Positions 7,607 to 16,022 of a stretch of DNA of 64,000 nucleotides are shown piece after piece. The stretch spans positions 310,001 to 374,000 of the forward strand of contig NZ_VAJM01000003.1 in the NCBI RefSeq assembly GCF_005771675.1, in the 5' to 3' direction. The stretch is from Hymenobacter jeollabukensis. GTDB taxonomy: Bacteria > Bacteroidota > Bacteroidia > Cytophagales > Hymenobacteraceae. The position numbers and the translations under genes were made by a program. The notes beneath the pieces are model-generated. The model was not told the DNA's origin. It ran no database searches and saw only the letters and a program-made list of their open reading frames with translations. Each line of letters opens with the position of its first letter. Position 1 is the first letter of the stretch.

Positions 7607-9676
7607 ATGAAGCTTACTCCCGCCCGCCAGCACCTGCTGCTCGCCCTTGCCGATACGTTCATCCCAAGCTTGCCCGCCGAAACCGCGGCTACCGCGTTCT
7701 GGCAGCGTTCCGGCGCCGAGGGCGTGCGGCTGGAGCTGCTCACGGCCGCCCTCGAAGCCCAGCCGGAGGCCCTGCAGCAGCAGTTCGCGCAGCTGCTGGC
7801 CCTGCTCGACAGCCCGCTGCTGGGTTTGAGCTGGGGCGGCCCGCCGCGCCGCTTCGTGGCCCTGAACGCGGCGCAGCGCGAGAAGCTGCTGCAGCGCTGG
7901 TCGCGCAGCCCGCTGCCGCCGCTGCGTCAGGGCTTTCAGGCCCTGCGCAAGCTGCTCACCTTCCTGTTCTACGCCGACTCCACGCCCGCCGCGCCCAACC
8001 CCGCCTGGACCCCTATCGGCTACCCCGGGCCGCTGGCGGGTTCGGAACCCCTGGCCGATACCCCGCGCCCGCTGCCCACGCTCCGCCCCGCGCAGGATGT
8101 GCACTACAGCTGCGAGGTGCTGGTCATCGGCAGCGGGGCCGGCGGGGGCGTGGTGGCCGGTGAGCTGGCCGCCGCGGGCCACCACGTGCTGGTGCTCGAA
8201 AAAGGCCCCTACTGCCACGGCTGCGACTTCACGCAGCGCGAGGCCGACATGATCGGGCAGCTCTACGACGCGCGCGGCACCCTAGGCACCACCGACGGCG
8301 GCGTGACCCTGCTGGCCGGCTCCTGCCTGGGCGGCGGCACCACCGTCAACTGGGCCGGGTCCTTCCGCACGCCTGATTACGTGCTGCGGGAATGGGCCCA
8401 GGAGCACGACGCGCCCCATTTCACCCAGGCCTCGTTTCAGGCCAGCCTCGACGCGGTGACGCGGGCCCTGCACGTCAACACCGACTATGCGCGCCACAAC
8501 GGCCAGAACCAGGCCCTGCTCGACGGCTCGGCCCGCCTGGGCCAGCCCACCCGGCTGATTCCGCGCAACGAGCTGGGGCTGGATGACTCCGACCGGCACT
8601 TCCGCGGCCTTGGTTTCAGTACCTTCGGCGACCAGTACGGCGTGAAGCAGGGCACGCTGAACACCTACCTGAAAACCGCCGCCGAACACGGGGCCGACCT
8701 GCTGCCCAACACCCAGGTAACGCGCCTGACCCAGCAGGCCGGCCGCGTCACCGGGGCCGAGGCCTGGCATACCACCGCCGACGGCCGCCGCGTGCGCGTG
8801 ACGGTGCAGGCCAAGCGCGTGGTGGTGGCCGGCGGGGCCATTCAGACGCCCGCGCTGCTGCTGCGCAGCGGCCTGCGCCACCCGCACCTGGGCCAGCACC
8901 TGCACCTGCACCCCACGGTGGCCGTCACGGGCATTTATCCGGAGCTGATCGAGCCCTGGTACGGCCCGAGCATGTCGGTAGTGAATGACTCCTGCACCCG
9001 CCTCGACGGCTCCAACTTCGGTGCCAAAATCGAGACGCCGCCCGCTCACCTCGGGCTGATGGCCATGACCCTACCCTGGACTTCCGGCACCGCGCACAAG
9101 CGCCTGATGCTGCAGGCCGCTCACCTGGGCTCGTTCATCGTGCTGACGCGCGACCGGGACGGGGGCCGCGTGCGCGTCGACGGGCAGGGGCAGCCGCTGA
9201 TCAGCTACCGCCTCAGCCGCTTCGACCGCCACAGCATGCTCGCCGCGGTGCGCGCCGCTGCCGAAATCCACGCCGCGGCCGGGGCCCACACCGTGCTGCT
9301 GCCCCACGGCACGCTGCCCACGCTGCAGGTGCAGCAGGGCCGTATTCAGAACCCGGCGGTGCTCGACGGCCTGCCCGGCCTCGACTGGTCGCCCAACCGC
9401 TTCGGCCTCTACAGCGCCCACCAGATGAGCACCTGCCGCATGGGCGGCCGCCGCGCCGACCACCCCACCAGCCCCAGCGGCGAAGCCTATGAGCTGCGCG
9501 GCCTCTACGTAGCCGACGGCTCGGCCTTCCCGGCCTGCAGCGGCGTGAATCCCATGCTCACCATCATGGCCCTGGCCCACCACACCGCTCAGCACCTGAA
9601 AATTGACCTGGCCGCCGACCGCGGCAGCTACACGCCGCCGTTGCTGGCGCAGGACGTTTTGGAGCACCGGCGGTAG
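7607..9676 (+). CDS. GMC-family oxidoreductase, long-chain-alcohol-oxidase type
   Basis: FAD-dependent oxidation of an alcohol, probably long-chain, to the aldehyde. The 689-aa protein starts with a ~140-residue helical region (LLLALADTFIPSLP, then NPAWTPIGYPGP) characteristic of long-chain-alcohol oxidases (FAO) rather than of short GMC enzymes. The FAD-binding dinucleotide fold follows near residue 167 (VLVIGSGAGGGVVAGELA), then the GMC block AGSCLGGGTTVNWAGS and the C-terminal catalytic region with SAHQMSTCRMGG and ADGSAFPACSGVNPML. The catalytic His/Asn pair lies in that C-terminal part. No membrane anchor is obvious. It is 90 nt upstream of a second flavoprotein gene in the same direction and may share its transcript. 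Confidence 0.85.
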   Translation: MKLTPARQHLLLALADTFIPSLPAETAATAFWQRSGAEGVRLELLTAALEAQPEALQQQFAQLLALLDSPLLGLSWGGPPRRFVALNAAQREKLLQRWSRSPLPPLRQGFQALRKLLTFLFYADSTPAAPNPAWTPIGYPGPLAGSEPLADTPRPLPTLRPAQDVHYSCEVLVIGSGAGGGVVAGELAAAGHHVLVLEKGPYCHGCDFTQREADMIGQLYDARGTLGTTDGGVTLLAGSCLGGGTTVNWAGSFRTPDYVLREWAQEHDAPHFTQASFQASLDAVTRALHVNTDYARHNGQNQALLDGSARLGQPTRLIPRNELGLDDSDRHFRGLGFSTFGDQYGVKQGTLNTYLKTAAEHGADLLPNTQVTRLTQQAGRVTGAEAWHTTADGRRVRVTVQAKRVVVAGGAIQTPALLLRSGLRHPHLGQHLHLHPTVAVTGIYPELIEPWYGPSMSVVNDSCTRLDGSNFGAKIETPPAHLGLMAMTLPWTSGTAHKRLMLQAAHLGSFIVLTRDRDGGRVRVDGQGQPLISYRLSRFDRHSMLAAVRAAAEIHAAAGAHTVLLPHGTLPTLQVQQGRIQNPAVLDGLPGLDWSPNRFGLYSAHQMSTCRMGGRRADHPTSPSGEAYELRGLYVADGSAFPACSGVNPMLTIMALAHHTAQHLKIDLAADRGSYTPPLLAQDVLEHRR

Positions 9677-9766
9677 CGCCGCGCGGCCACCCGCGCGCGT
9701 CAAGGCGCCGCCAAGCCCCCGGCCATCGGTTTTTCGCCGTTCCTTTGCGGCTGAATCTGCCGCCTC

Positions 9767-10855
9767 ATGCCCCTGACCACCGCCCCTGCCCAGCCCGATT
9801 ACCGCACCGATACGCTCGTCATCGGCGCGGGGCAAGCCGGGCTGGCCGCCGCCTACTACCTGCAGCGGGCGGGCGTGGCCTGCATCCTGATCGATGCGGC
9901 GGCGGCGGTGGGGCAGCAGTGGGCCACGCGCTACGATTCGCTGCGGCTGTTTTCGCCGGCCTGGGCCAGCGGCCTGCCGGGGCTGCCCTGGCCCGGCCCG
10001 CGTCTGCGCTACCCCACCAAGGACGAAGCCGCCGCCTACCTGCGCCACTACGCCGCGCATTTCGACTTCGCCATTCACCTGAACCAGGCCGTGGCGCACC
10101 TCGGCCGCCCCGCCGGGGCTGACTTCGAAGCCCGCACCGCCGCCGGCACCCGCTACCTAGCCCGACGCGTGATTGTCTGCACCGGTGGCTACGCGGCGCC
10201 TCGCGTACCCGCCTGGGCCGCCGAGTTGCTGCCTAGCGTGGTGCAGGTGCACAGCAGCGCCTACCGCCGCCCCGTCCAGCTGCCCGCTTCCGGGCCGGTG
10301 GCCGTGGTGGGCAGCGGCAATTCGGCCCTGCAGATTGCCTCCGATCTGGCCACCACCGGCCGGCCGGTCTACGTGGCCTTCGATGAGCGCACCGGGGCCA
10401 TGCCCAACAATACCCTGATGTGGGCCACACTCGAAACCACGGGCCTGATGCGCGCCTCGCGCCACGGCCTGCTGGGCGGTTGGATGCAGCGCCAGCCCGA
10501 GCCCGTGGTGGCCGGCGACTTGCGCCGGCTGCGCCGCTTCCCCAACGCCCACTTTATCGGCCGGGCCCGGGGCGCCGATGGGGCCGGCCTGCGCGGCGCC
10601 ACGGGCACCACGCCCGCGCTGGCGGCCCTGGTGTGGGCCACCGGCTTTCGGCCCGATTACGCCTGGATCGAACTGCCGACCTTTGATGCCGACGGGCAGC
10701 CGCGGCACCACCGGGGCCTGAGCGTGGTGCCGGGGCTGGCCTTCCTCGGGTTACCCTGGCTCGACAGCCGCAGCTCGGCCCTGATGGGCGGTGCCGGCCG
10801 CGACGCTCACCGCGTGGTAACCGGCCTTTTGGGAGCCAAAACTACAATCGTCTGA
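9767..10855 (+). CDS. FAD-dependent oxidoreductase, FMO/CzcO-like
   Basis: Predicted NAD(P)H-dependent flavoprotein of 362 aa. The FAD fold TLVIGAGQAGLAAAYYLQ is near the N-terminus, QQWATRYDSLRLFSP follows (typical of the CzcO/YpaJ flavoprotein monooxygenase group), and a second nucleotide-binding motif VAVVGSGNSALQIASDLA lies near 180. ALVWATGFRPDY is the ATG motif of this family. Members act as flavin-containing monooxygenases or as accessory reductases in metal export; the substrate here is unknown. Co-directional with the GMC gene. A hairpin followed by seven Ts ends 70 nt later. Confidence 0.8.
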   Translation: MPLTTAPAQPDYRTDTLVIGAGQAGLAAAYYLQRAGVACILIDAAAAVGQQWATRYDSLRLFSPAWASGLPGLPWPGPRLRYPTKDEAAAYLRHYAAHFDFAIHLNQAVAHLGRPAGADFEARTAAGTRYLARRVIVCTGGYAAPRVPAWAAELLPSVVQVHSSAYRRPVQLPASGPVAVVGSGNSALQIASDLATTGRPVYVAFDERTGAMPNNTLMWATLETTGLMRASRHGLLGGWMQRQPEPVVAGDLRRLRRFPNAHFIGRARGADGAGLRGATGTTPALAALVWATGFRPDYAWIELPTFDADGQPRHHRGLSVVPGLAFLGLPWLDSRSSALMGGAGRDAHRVVTGLLGAKTTIV

Positions 10856-10888
10856 AAAAAACGAAACTAGTCGTAGCCTAGTCGAGTT

Positions 10889-10926
10889 AAAGTGAGTACT
10901 TTGGCCTATAGGCTTTCACTTTTTTT
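10889..10926 (+). terminator. Hairpin with T-run, containing a -7-like box
   Basis: AAAGTGA (10889-10895) pairs with TCACTTT (10916-10922), followed by a T-run to 10926, so it can terminate transcripts from the flavoprotein gene. The loop contains TACTTTG (10897-10903), a -7-like promoter element 34 nt ahead of the 34-aa ORF, so terminator and promoter overlap. Confidence 0.5.
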
Positions 10927-10936
10927 GCACTCTTTC

Positions 10937-11041
10937 ATGACGCTGAATTCGCTCGCCGAACAACTGGCCGCGCTGCTGAACCGCCTTCTGGGTGGCCGCA
11001 AACCTCAGCTCCAGCCGGTCCCGGTTCGCGCTGGTCGCTAA
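10937..11041 (+). CDS. 34-aa small ORF
   Basis: ATG at 10937 opens a 34-residue frame beginning MTLNSLAEQLAALLNRLL and ending in a basic, proline-containing tail (GGRKPQ...RAGR). The first half is an amphipathic leucine-rich helix. It has a -7-like box just upstream and a strong terminator 26 nt after the stop, which is the layout of an independent short transcript. No homologue is recognised; it could also be the incidental reading frame of a small RNA. Confidence 0.4.
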   Translation: MTLNSLAEQLAALLNRLLGGRKPQLQPVPVRAGR

Positions 11042-11066
11042 CCCCGGACTTCCTGTTCGCATCGTC

Positions 11067-11099
11067 AGCCCCGCCGGTTCGCCCGCGGGGCTTTTTTTG
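11067..11099 (+). terminator. Intrinsic terminator after the 34-aa ORF
   Basis: AGCCCCG pairs with CGGGGCT (11086-11092) and is followed by seven Ts. Confidence 0.8.
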
Positions 11100-11132
11100 T
11101 CGGCCTCATCCGCCTCGGGCTCCCCAAACGCA

Positions 11133-11168
11133 GCGCGGGCGGCCTCCCCGAAGAGAAGCCGCCCGCGC
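11133..11168 (-). terminator. GC-rich hairpin downstream of the small T9SS gene
   Basis: GCGCGGGCGGC and GCCGCCCGCGC form an 11-bp stem around a 14-nt loop, 22 nt beyond the stop of the minus-strand gene at 11191. Confidence 0.55.
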
Positions 11169-11190
11169 GGTCGGTAGCACTAAAGCAGGG

Positions 11191-11568
11191 TTAGCGAATC
11201 ACCAGCTTGCGCATCACGCTGTTGTTGTCCGCGTCGATTTTGATGTAGTACAGGCCGCTGGCAAAACGCCCCAGGTCGAGGGTGCGGGTGAAGCGGTTGT
11301 CCAGCTCGGTGATGGTTTCACGGTACACTACGGTGCCAATGACGTTCAGCACGCGCAGCTCGGTCTTGCGGCCTTCGAAGCCGGTAACGGAAATGTGCAC
11401 CACGCCCGAGCTGGGGTTGGGGTACACCACGATGTTTTTCTCGTCGGAGGAAGTTGCGCGGGGCGCGCTCTGGCGCACGGCGGGCGCGGCCGTTACGGGT
11501 AAACTGCTTTGCAGGCAGCACAGGCTAAAAGCAGTTACCAGAAAACCGTATAGTAGCTGTTTGGACAT
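11191..11568 (-). CDS. Small secreted protein consisting mainly of a T9SS sorting domain
   Basis: 125 aa from the ATG at 11566-11568. Signal peptide to about residue 28 (SLPVTAAPA), a short linker, then a complete T9SS type A sorting domain from about residue 48: VVYPNPSSG, LRVLNVIGTVVY, and the closing GLYYIKIDADNNSVMRKLVIR-type end. There is almost no passenger, so it is either a minimal secreted peptide or a bare surface module. The start is placed at MSKQLLYG because the longer frame upstream has no coding character. Divergent from the flavoprotein gene at 11765 across an AT-rich 196-base gap that must hold both promoters. Confidence 0.75.
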   Translation of the reverse strand: MSKQLLYGFLVTAFSLCCLQSSLPVTAAPAVRQSAPRATSSDEKNIVVYPNPSSGVVHISVTGFEGRKTELRVLNVIGTVVYRETITELDNRFTRTLDLGRFASGLYYIKIDADNNSVMRKLVIR

Positions 11569-11764
11569 AAGGAAGCCTAAGGTGTTGAGGCGTCGGAAGT
11601 GGGAAAGGAGCTGACGGACGCCGCGTCGGAACACAAAACGTCCACAAAAGTAACGGCTTATTCTGAAATAAGTTATCAAAATATAGGGCTTGTCTGGTAG
11701 CTTTCCGACAATCGCACAATAATTCCGGCCGAACCGGCGTTTTTTTCCGCTTAATCCCTGCTGT

Positions 11765-12907
11765 TTGTTGACTTCCGCTGCCGAGGCCAATTGTGATATT
11801 CTAATTATTGGCGGCGGGCTGGCCGGCCTCACGGCCGCCCTCGACCTGGCGGCGCGCGGCTGGGCCGTGACTTTGGTAGAGAAGCGGCACTATCCCTTCC
11901 ACCGCGTCTGCGGCGAGTACGTCTCGAACGAGGTGCTGCCCTACCTGCGCCGCCTCGGCGCCGACCCGGCGCCGTTGCAGCCCGCCCGTATCACGCGCTT
12001 CCTCATGTCGGCCCCTGGCGGCCGCACGCTCAGCGCCCCGCTCGACCTCGGCGGCTTCGGCGTGAGCCGCTACGCGCTCGATGAGTTTTTGCATCAGCGG
12101 GCCCTGGTGCGGGGCGTACAGTTCCGGCTTGGCGCCACCGCGGCCGACGTGCGGTTCGACGCCGCGGCCGGCCTTTTCGGCGTGACGCTGGCGGGTGGCG
12201 AGGCGCTGACGGCCCGCGTGGTGCTGGGCGCCTACGGCAAGCGCGCCACCCTGGACCGGCAGCTCGACCGCGCCTTTTTCCGGCAACGCTCGCCCTACGT
12301 GGGCATCAAGTACCACCTGCGGCTGGATTTTCCGCCGGACCTGATTGCCCTGCACAACTTCGCCGACGGCTACGCGGGCCTCTCGGCGGTGGAAGACGGG
12401 CGCTACTGCTTCTGCTACCTCACTACCCGTGAGCAGCTGCGCCGGCACGGCAGCATTCCGGCGCTGGAAAGCGAAGTGCTGGCCCGGAATCCGCATCTGC
12501 GCGCGGTGCTCACGGAAGCCGAGCGGCTGTACGAGGCCCCGGAAGTCATCAACGAAATTTCCTTCGCCCCGAAAACCTGCGTGGAGCAGCACGTGCTCAT
12601 GTGCGGCGACGCGGCCGGCCTCATCACCCCGCTCTGCGGCAACGGCATGGCCATGGCCATGCACGGCGCCGCCCTGGCCGCCCGCCACACCGATGCCTTC
12701 CTGCGCGGTGAGCTGACGCGCCTGGCCCTGGAAGCGGCCTACACCCGCGACTGGCACCAGCACTTTGCCGGCCGGCTGCGCGTGGGGCGCTGGGTGCAGG
12801 GCCTGTTCGGCGGCCCGCGCCTGACCGACGCGGTGGTGGGCACGCTGCGCTACGCCCCGGCGGTGGTGCAGGCCCTCATGCGGCAGACGCACGGGGCGGC
12901 ATTTTAG
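11765..12907 (+). CDS. FAD-dependent oxidoreductase of the geranylgeranyl-reductase/hydroxylase group
   Basis: Flavoprotein of about 380 aa, probably tailoring the product of the adjacent type III PKS. It has the FAD fold CDILIIGGGLAGLTAALDLA at the very N-terminus, ending EKRHYPFHRVCGEYVS (the geranylgeranyl-reductase-type signature), and the second FAD motif MCGDAAGLITPLCGNGMAMAMH near residue 280. No ATG precedes the fold; the start is TTG at 11765 or 11768. Flavin hydroxylases paired with a type III PKS and a methyltransferase are known from the Streptomyces srsABC phenolic-lipid operon, where the flavoprotein hydroxylates the resorcinol ring. The same role here is an inference; reduction of an acyl chain is the alternative. 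Confidence 0.8.
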   Translation: MLTSAAEANCDILIIGGGLAGLTAALDLAARGWAVTLVEKRHYPFHRVCGEYVSNEVLPYLRRLGADPAPLQPARITRFLMSAPGGRTLSAPLDLGGFGVSRYALDEFLHQRALVRGVQFRLGATAADVRFDAAAGLFGVTLAGGEALTARVVLGAYGKRATLDRQLDRAFFRQRSPYVGIKYHLRLDFPPDLIALHNFADGYAGLSAVEDGRYCFCYLTTREQLRRHGSIPALESEVLARNPHLRAVLTEAERLYEAPEVINEISFAPKTCVEQHVLMCGDAAGLITPLCGNGMAMAMHGAALAARHTDAFLRGELTRLALEAAYTRDWHQHFAGRLRVGRWVQGLFGGPRLTDAVVGTLRYAPAVVQALMRQTHGAAF

Positions 12908-12916
12908 GGCCATGAA

Positions 12917-13008
12917 CAATTGGTAATGAGCAATGAGCAAGCAACGCTGCCTGGTCAGACCGGCAGGCACCCCATCATTGTTCACGGTTCATTGTTCATT
13001 GCCAATTG
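12917..13008. repeat. Palindromic intergenic element between flavoprotein and PKS genes
   Basis: A 92-bp element with terminal inverted repeats: CAATTGGTAATGAGCAATGA at the left and the reverse complement of CAATTGGCAATGAACAATGA at the right (2 mismatches in 20). It contains no ORF and has the size and form of a small non-autonomous repeat. It lies inside a co-directional gene pair. Confidence 0.6.
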
Positions 13009-13030
13009 ACTTTGCGTATACTGCCCTTGC

Positions 13031-14146
13031 ATGACCACCAGCTACCTCAGCGCCATCGGCACGGCAACGCCGGCGCACCGGCTTTCCCAGCCGCAGATTG
13101 CCGAATTCATGGCCCGCGCCCATGGTATGGACGAAGCGGGCACGCGCAAGCTGCGGGCCATCTACCGGATGTCGGGCATCGGCTACCGCCACACGGTGCT
13201 GCCGGATTACGGCCGCGAGGAGGGCGACTATACTTTCTTCCCGAACACGGCCGACCTGGAGCCCTTTCCCACCGTGGGGGCGCGCATGCGGGTGTACCGC
13301 CGCGAGGCCCTGCCCCTGGCCGCCGAAGCCGCGCTGGACTGCCTGCGCCAGGCCCCCGAAATTGATCCGCTGACCATCACCCACCTCGTGTCGGTGAGCT
13401 GCACGGGCATGTACGCGCCGGGCCTCGACATCGAGCTGGTGCAGCACTTGGGCCTGCGCCCCGACGTGCAGCGCACCTGCGTAAACTTCATGGGCTGCTA
13501 CGCGGCTTTCAACGCGCTGAAGCTGGCCGACGCCTTCTGCCGCGCCAACCCGCGCGCCCGGGTGCTGGTGGTGTGCACCGAGCTGTGCACCCTGCACTTT
13601 CAGAAGCGCACCGAGGAAGACCACCTCGTGGCCAACGCCCTGTTTGGCGACGGAGCCTCGGCGGCGCTGGTGCTGGGGCAGCCCGCCGCCGGCCGGCCCA
13701 ACCTGGAGCTGGCCGCCTTCCATTGCGGCCTGGAGCCCGACGGGCAGGCCGACATGGCCTGGCACGTCAACGACTTCGGCTTCGAGATGACCCTTTCGAG
13801 CTACGTGCCGCGGCTGGTGAAGCAGGGCATCCGCAAGCTCACCGAGGGCCTGCTGCGCCACCTGCCCGTGCGCCTGCCCGACGTGCGCCACTTCGCCATT
13901 CATCCCGGCGGGCGGCGCATCCTGGAGGCCATCGAGCAGGAGCTGGGCCTCACCCCGGCCGACAACCGCCACGCCTACAAAGTGCTGCACGAAGTCGGCA
14001 ACCTGTCCTCGGCCACGGTGCTCTTCGTGCTGCGCGAGCTGCAGCAGCACCTGCTAGTGGCCGACGACGGCGCCCCGGTGCTCAGCTTCGCCTTCGGCCC
14101 CGGCCTGACGCTGGAAGCCATGCTGCTGCGGGTGGCGTATGTGTAG
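13031..14146 (+). CDS. Type III polyketide synthase (chalcone-synthase family)
   Basis: Homodimeric ketosynthase that extends an acyl-CoA starter with malonyl-CoA and cyclises it, usually to an alkylresorcinol or alkylpyrone. All three catalytic residues are visible: Cys156 in NFMGCYAAFNA, His291 in FAIHPGGRRI and Asn324 in EVGNLSSAT. The protein has 371 aa, the normal length. The ATG at 13031 directly precedes TSYLSAIGTATPAHRLSQPQ. It lies between a flavoprotein and a methyltransferase gene, all in one direction, which is the composition of known phenolic-lipid operons (srsABC; bpsAB). TGACTTTG 20 nt upstream resembles a -7 box, so it may also have its own promoter. Confidence 0.92.
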   Translation: MTTSYLSAIGTATPAHRLSQPQIAEFMARAHGMDEAGTRKLRAIYRMSGIGYRHTVLPDYGREEGDYTFFPNTADLEPFPTVGARMRVYRREALPLAAEAALDCLRQAPEIDPLTITHLVSVSCTGMYAPGLDIELVQHLGLRPDVQRTCVNFMGCYAAFNALKLADAFCRANPRARVLVVCTELCTLHFQKRTEEDHLVANALFGDGASAALVLGQPAAGRPNLELAAFHCGLEPDGQADMAWHVNDFGFEMTLSSYVPRLVKQGIRKLTEGLLRHLPVRLPDVRHFAIHPGGRRILEAIEQELGLTPADNRHAYKVLHEVGNLSSATVLFVLRELQQHLLVADDGAPVLSFAFGPGLTLEAMLLRVAYV

Positions 14147-14299
14147 GGTAGGAGTTAAAGAGGGTAGGAGTTCGGGAGTTGACAGGGCCGCGTTTCACGT
14201 ACCTTTTAGGTTGTCGGCTGGAATATGCAAAGCTTGACTCCCCACTGCCTTCGCCCATCACTCATACCCTCCTAAACGCATACCCGCATACCCTGGACA

Positions 14300-15031
14300 A
14301 TGCCCGATTTCACCCGGCGCTCCGACCAAGCGGAGCTGATGGACGACCTGACGCTGGCCTCCGAAGCGCTGCGGCAGAACCTCGACGAGCTGGAAATCAT
14401 CAACACCCGGCTGGGCGGCTACGCGGTGGTGACCGATGCGCTGGCGCGGCTGACCCGGCCGCGCCCGGCGCGGCCCCTGCAGATTGTGGACGTGGGCAGC
14501 GGTGGCGGCGACACCCTGCGTCACCTGGCGCGCTGGGCCCGGCGCCGGCAGCTGCCCGTCGAGCTGGTGGGCGTCGATGCCAACGCGTTCATGGTCGAGT
14601 ACGCCGCTACGCGCAGCGCGGACTTTGCCGAAATCAGCTTCGCGCAGCAGGACATCTTCGCCGCTGACTTTGCCCGGCGCCGGCCCGATATTATCACCAG
14701 CAGCCTGTTTTGCCACCATTTCAGCGACGAGCAGCTGGTGCGGATGCTGCGGCAGTGGCAGGCGCAGGCCCGGGTGGCCGTCGTGGTGAACGACCTGCAC
14801 CGGCACCCGCTGGCCTACCACAGCATCCGCTGGCTCACACGGCTGCTGGGCGGCTCTTACCTGGTGCAGCACGACGCGCCGCTGTCGGTGCTGCGCGCCT
14901 TCCGCCGGCAGGACTGGCAGCGGCTGCTGGCCCAGGCCGGCATCGGGCAGTACGAGCTGCGCTGGCGCTGGGCCTTCCGCTGGCAGCTGGTGCTGCCCGC
15001 CGCTTCGGCCGATGTCGCTTCAGGGCTGTAA
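14300..15031 (+). CDS. SAM-dependent methyltransferase of the PKS cluster
   Basis: 243-aa class I methyltransferase. The SAM-binding motif I is IVDVGSGGGDTLRHLARW (about residues 63-80), followed by the acidic strand end VELVGVDAN and motif ITSSLFCHHF. The C-terminal region (RWLTRLLGGSYLVQHDAPLSVLRAF) matches methyltransferases that sit next to type III PKS genes, such as BpsB/SrsB-type O-methyltransferases of alkylpyrones and alkylresorcinols. It is 153 nt downstream of the PKS; that spacer carries a degenerate GGGTAGGAGT/ACCCTCCTA repeat and a possible TACCTTTT -7 box. Methylation of the polyketide product is inferred from context. Confidence 0.82.
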   Translation: MPDFTRRSDQAELMDDLTLASEALRQNLDELEIINTRLGGYAVVTDALARLTRPRPARPLQIVDVGSGGGDTLRHLARWARRRQLPVELVGVDANAFMVEYAATRSADFAEISFAQQDIFAADFARRRPDIITSSLFCHHFSDEQLVRMLRQWQAQARVAVVVNDLHRHPLAYHSIRWLTRLLGGSYLVQHDAPLSVLRAFRRQDWQRLLAQAGIGQYELRWRWAFRWQLVLPAASADVASGL

Positions 15032-15049
15032 TCAGACGGCAGCCCTGCG

Positions 15050-16003
15050 TCAGCCCCAGAGCTCCGCGGCCACGCGGAAGGTATTGGCGTGCGCCTCCAC
15101 GATGTCGGCCACGCGCTCGGAATAGCCGCCGCCCATGCACACCACCACCGGCAGCCGGTGGCGGTGGCACAGCTCCAGCACCAGCCGGTCGCGCTGGCGG
15201 CAGCCTTCGCGGGTGAGGCCCAGATGCCCCAGCTTGTCGGTGGCCAGCACGTCGACGCCGGCGAGGTAAAACACGAATTCGGGCTGCTCCGCGTCGAGGA
15301 GGCGCGGGAGCGTATCGGCCAGCAGGCGCAGGTACGTGGCGTCGTCGGTGCCGTCGGGCAGGGGCAGGTCCAGGTCCGACTGCTCCTTGCGGGCCGGGTA
15401 GTTGCGCCCGCCGTGCATCGAGAAGGTGAAGACCCGTGGCTCGTGGCGAAACAGCGCGGCCGTGCCGTTGCCCTGGTGCACGTCGAGGTCGACGATGAGT
15501 ACCTTGCCGATGCCTTCGTGACGCAGCAGATAGTTGGCCGCCACGGCCTGGTCGTTGAGCAGGCAAAACCCTTCGCCGCGGTCGAAAAAGGCGTGGTGGG
15601 TGCCGCCGGCCACGTTCAGGGCCACGCCGGTGTGCCGGGCCAGCCGGGCGCACTGCACCGTGCCGCCCAGAATTGCCACTTCGCGCTCCACCAGTTCGGC
15701 CGACCATGGAAAGCCTGTGGCGCGCTCTTCCTGGCGCGTGAGCTGGCCGTGGCAGAGGCGGTGGTAGTAGCCGGCCTCGTGGGTTTCGAGGATGTACTTT
15801 TCCGGCAGCGGGGTAGGGGCAAAGAGGCTTTCCTCGGGCAGGGTGCCCTCGCGCACCAGTTGCTCGGGCAGCAGCTCGTACTTGAGCATGGGAAAGCGGT
15901 GGCCAGCCGGCAGCGGGTGGGCGTAGAGCGGGGCCCAGGCCACGGGCAGCGGGTGGGGCGAAACGGCGGGCAGGGGAAGCGTCACAAGGAGCAACAACCG
16001 CAA
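15050..16003 (-). CDS. Histone deacetylase-superfamily protein (class II/AcuC-like)
   Basis: Zinc-dependent deacetylase acting on acetyl-lysine, acetylpolyamine or a similar amide in the cytosol. Diagnostic motifs are AGGTHHAFFDRGEGFCLLND (tandem active-site histidines), VLIVDLDVHQGNGTA (zinc ligands Asp and His), FTFSMHGGRNYP and VCMGGGYS. Length (about 317 aa) is normal. No ATG occurs before the conserved WAPLYAHPLPAGHRFPM opening; TTG 16003 is given, with GTG 15985 as an alternative. It starts 20 nt after the stop of the STAS/SEC14-like gene and is probably cotranscribed with it. It is convergent with the methyltransferase, separated by 18 nt. Confidence 0.85.
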   Translation of the reverse strand: MRLLLLVTLPLPAVSPHPLPVAWAPLYAHPLPAGHRFPMLKYELLPEQLVREGTLPEESLFAPTPLPEKYILETHEAGYYHRLCHGQLTRQEERATGFPWSAELVEREVAILGGTVQCARLARHTGVALNVAGGTHHAFFDRGEGFCLLNDQAVAANYLLRHEGIGKVLIVDLDVHQGNGTAALFRHEPRVFTFSMHGGRNYPARKEQSDLDLPLPDGTDDATYLRLLADTLPRLLDAEQPEFVFYLAGVDVLATDKLGHLGLTREGCRQRDRLVLELCHRHRLPVVVCMGGGYSERVADIVEAHANTFRVAAELWG

Positions 16004-16022
16004 AACCGCGGCCGGGGTTGCG

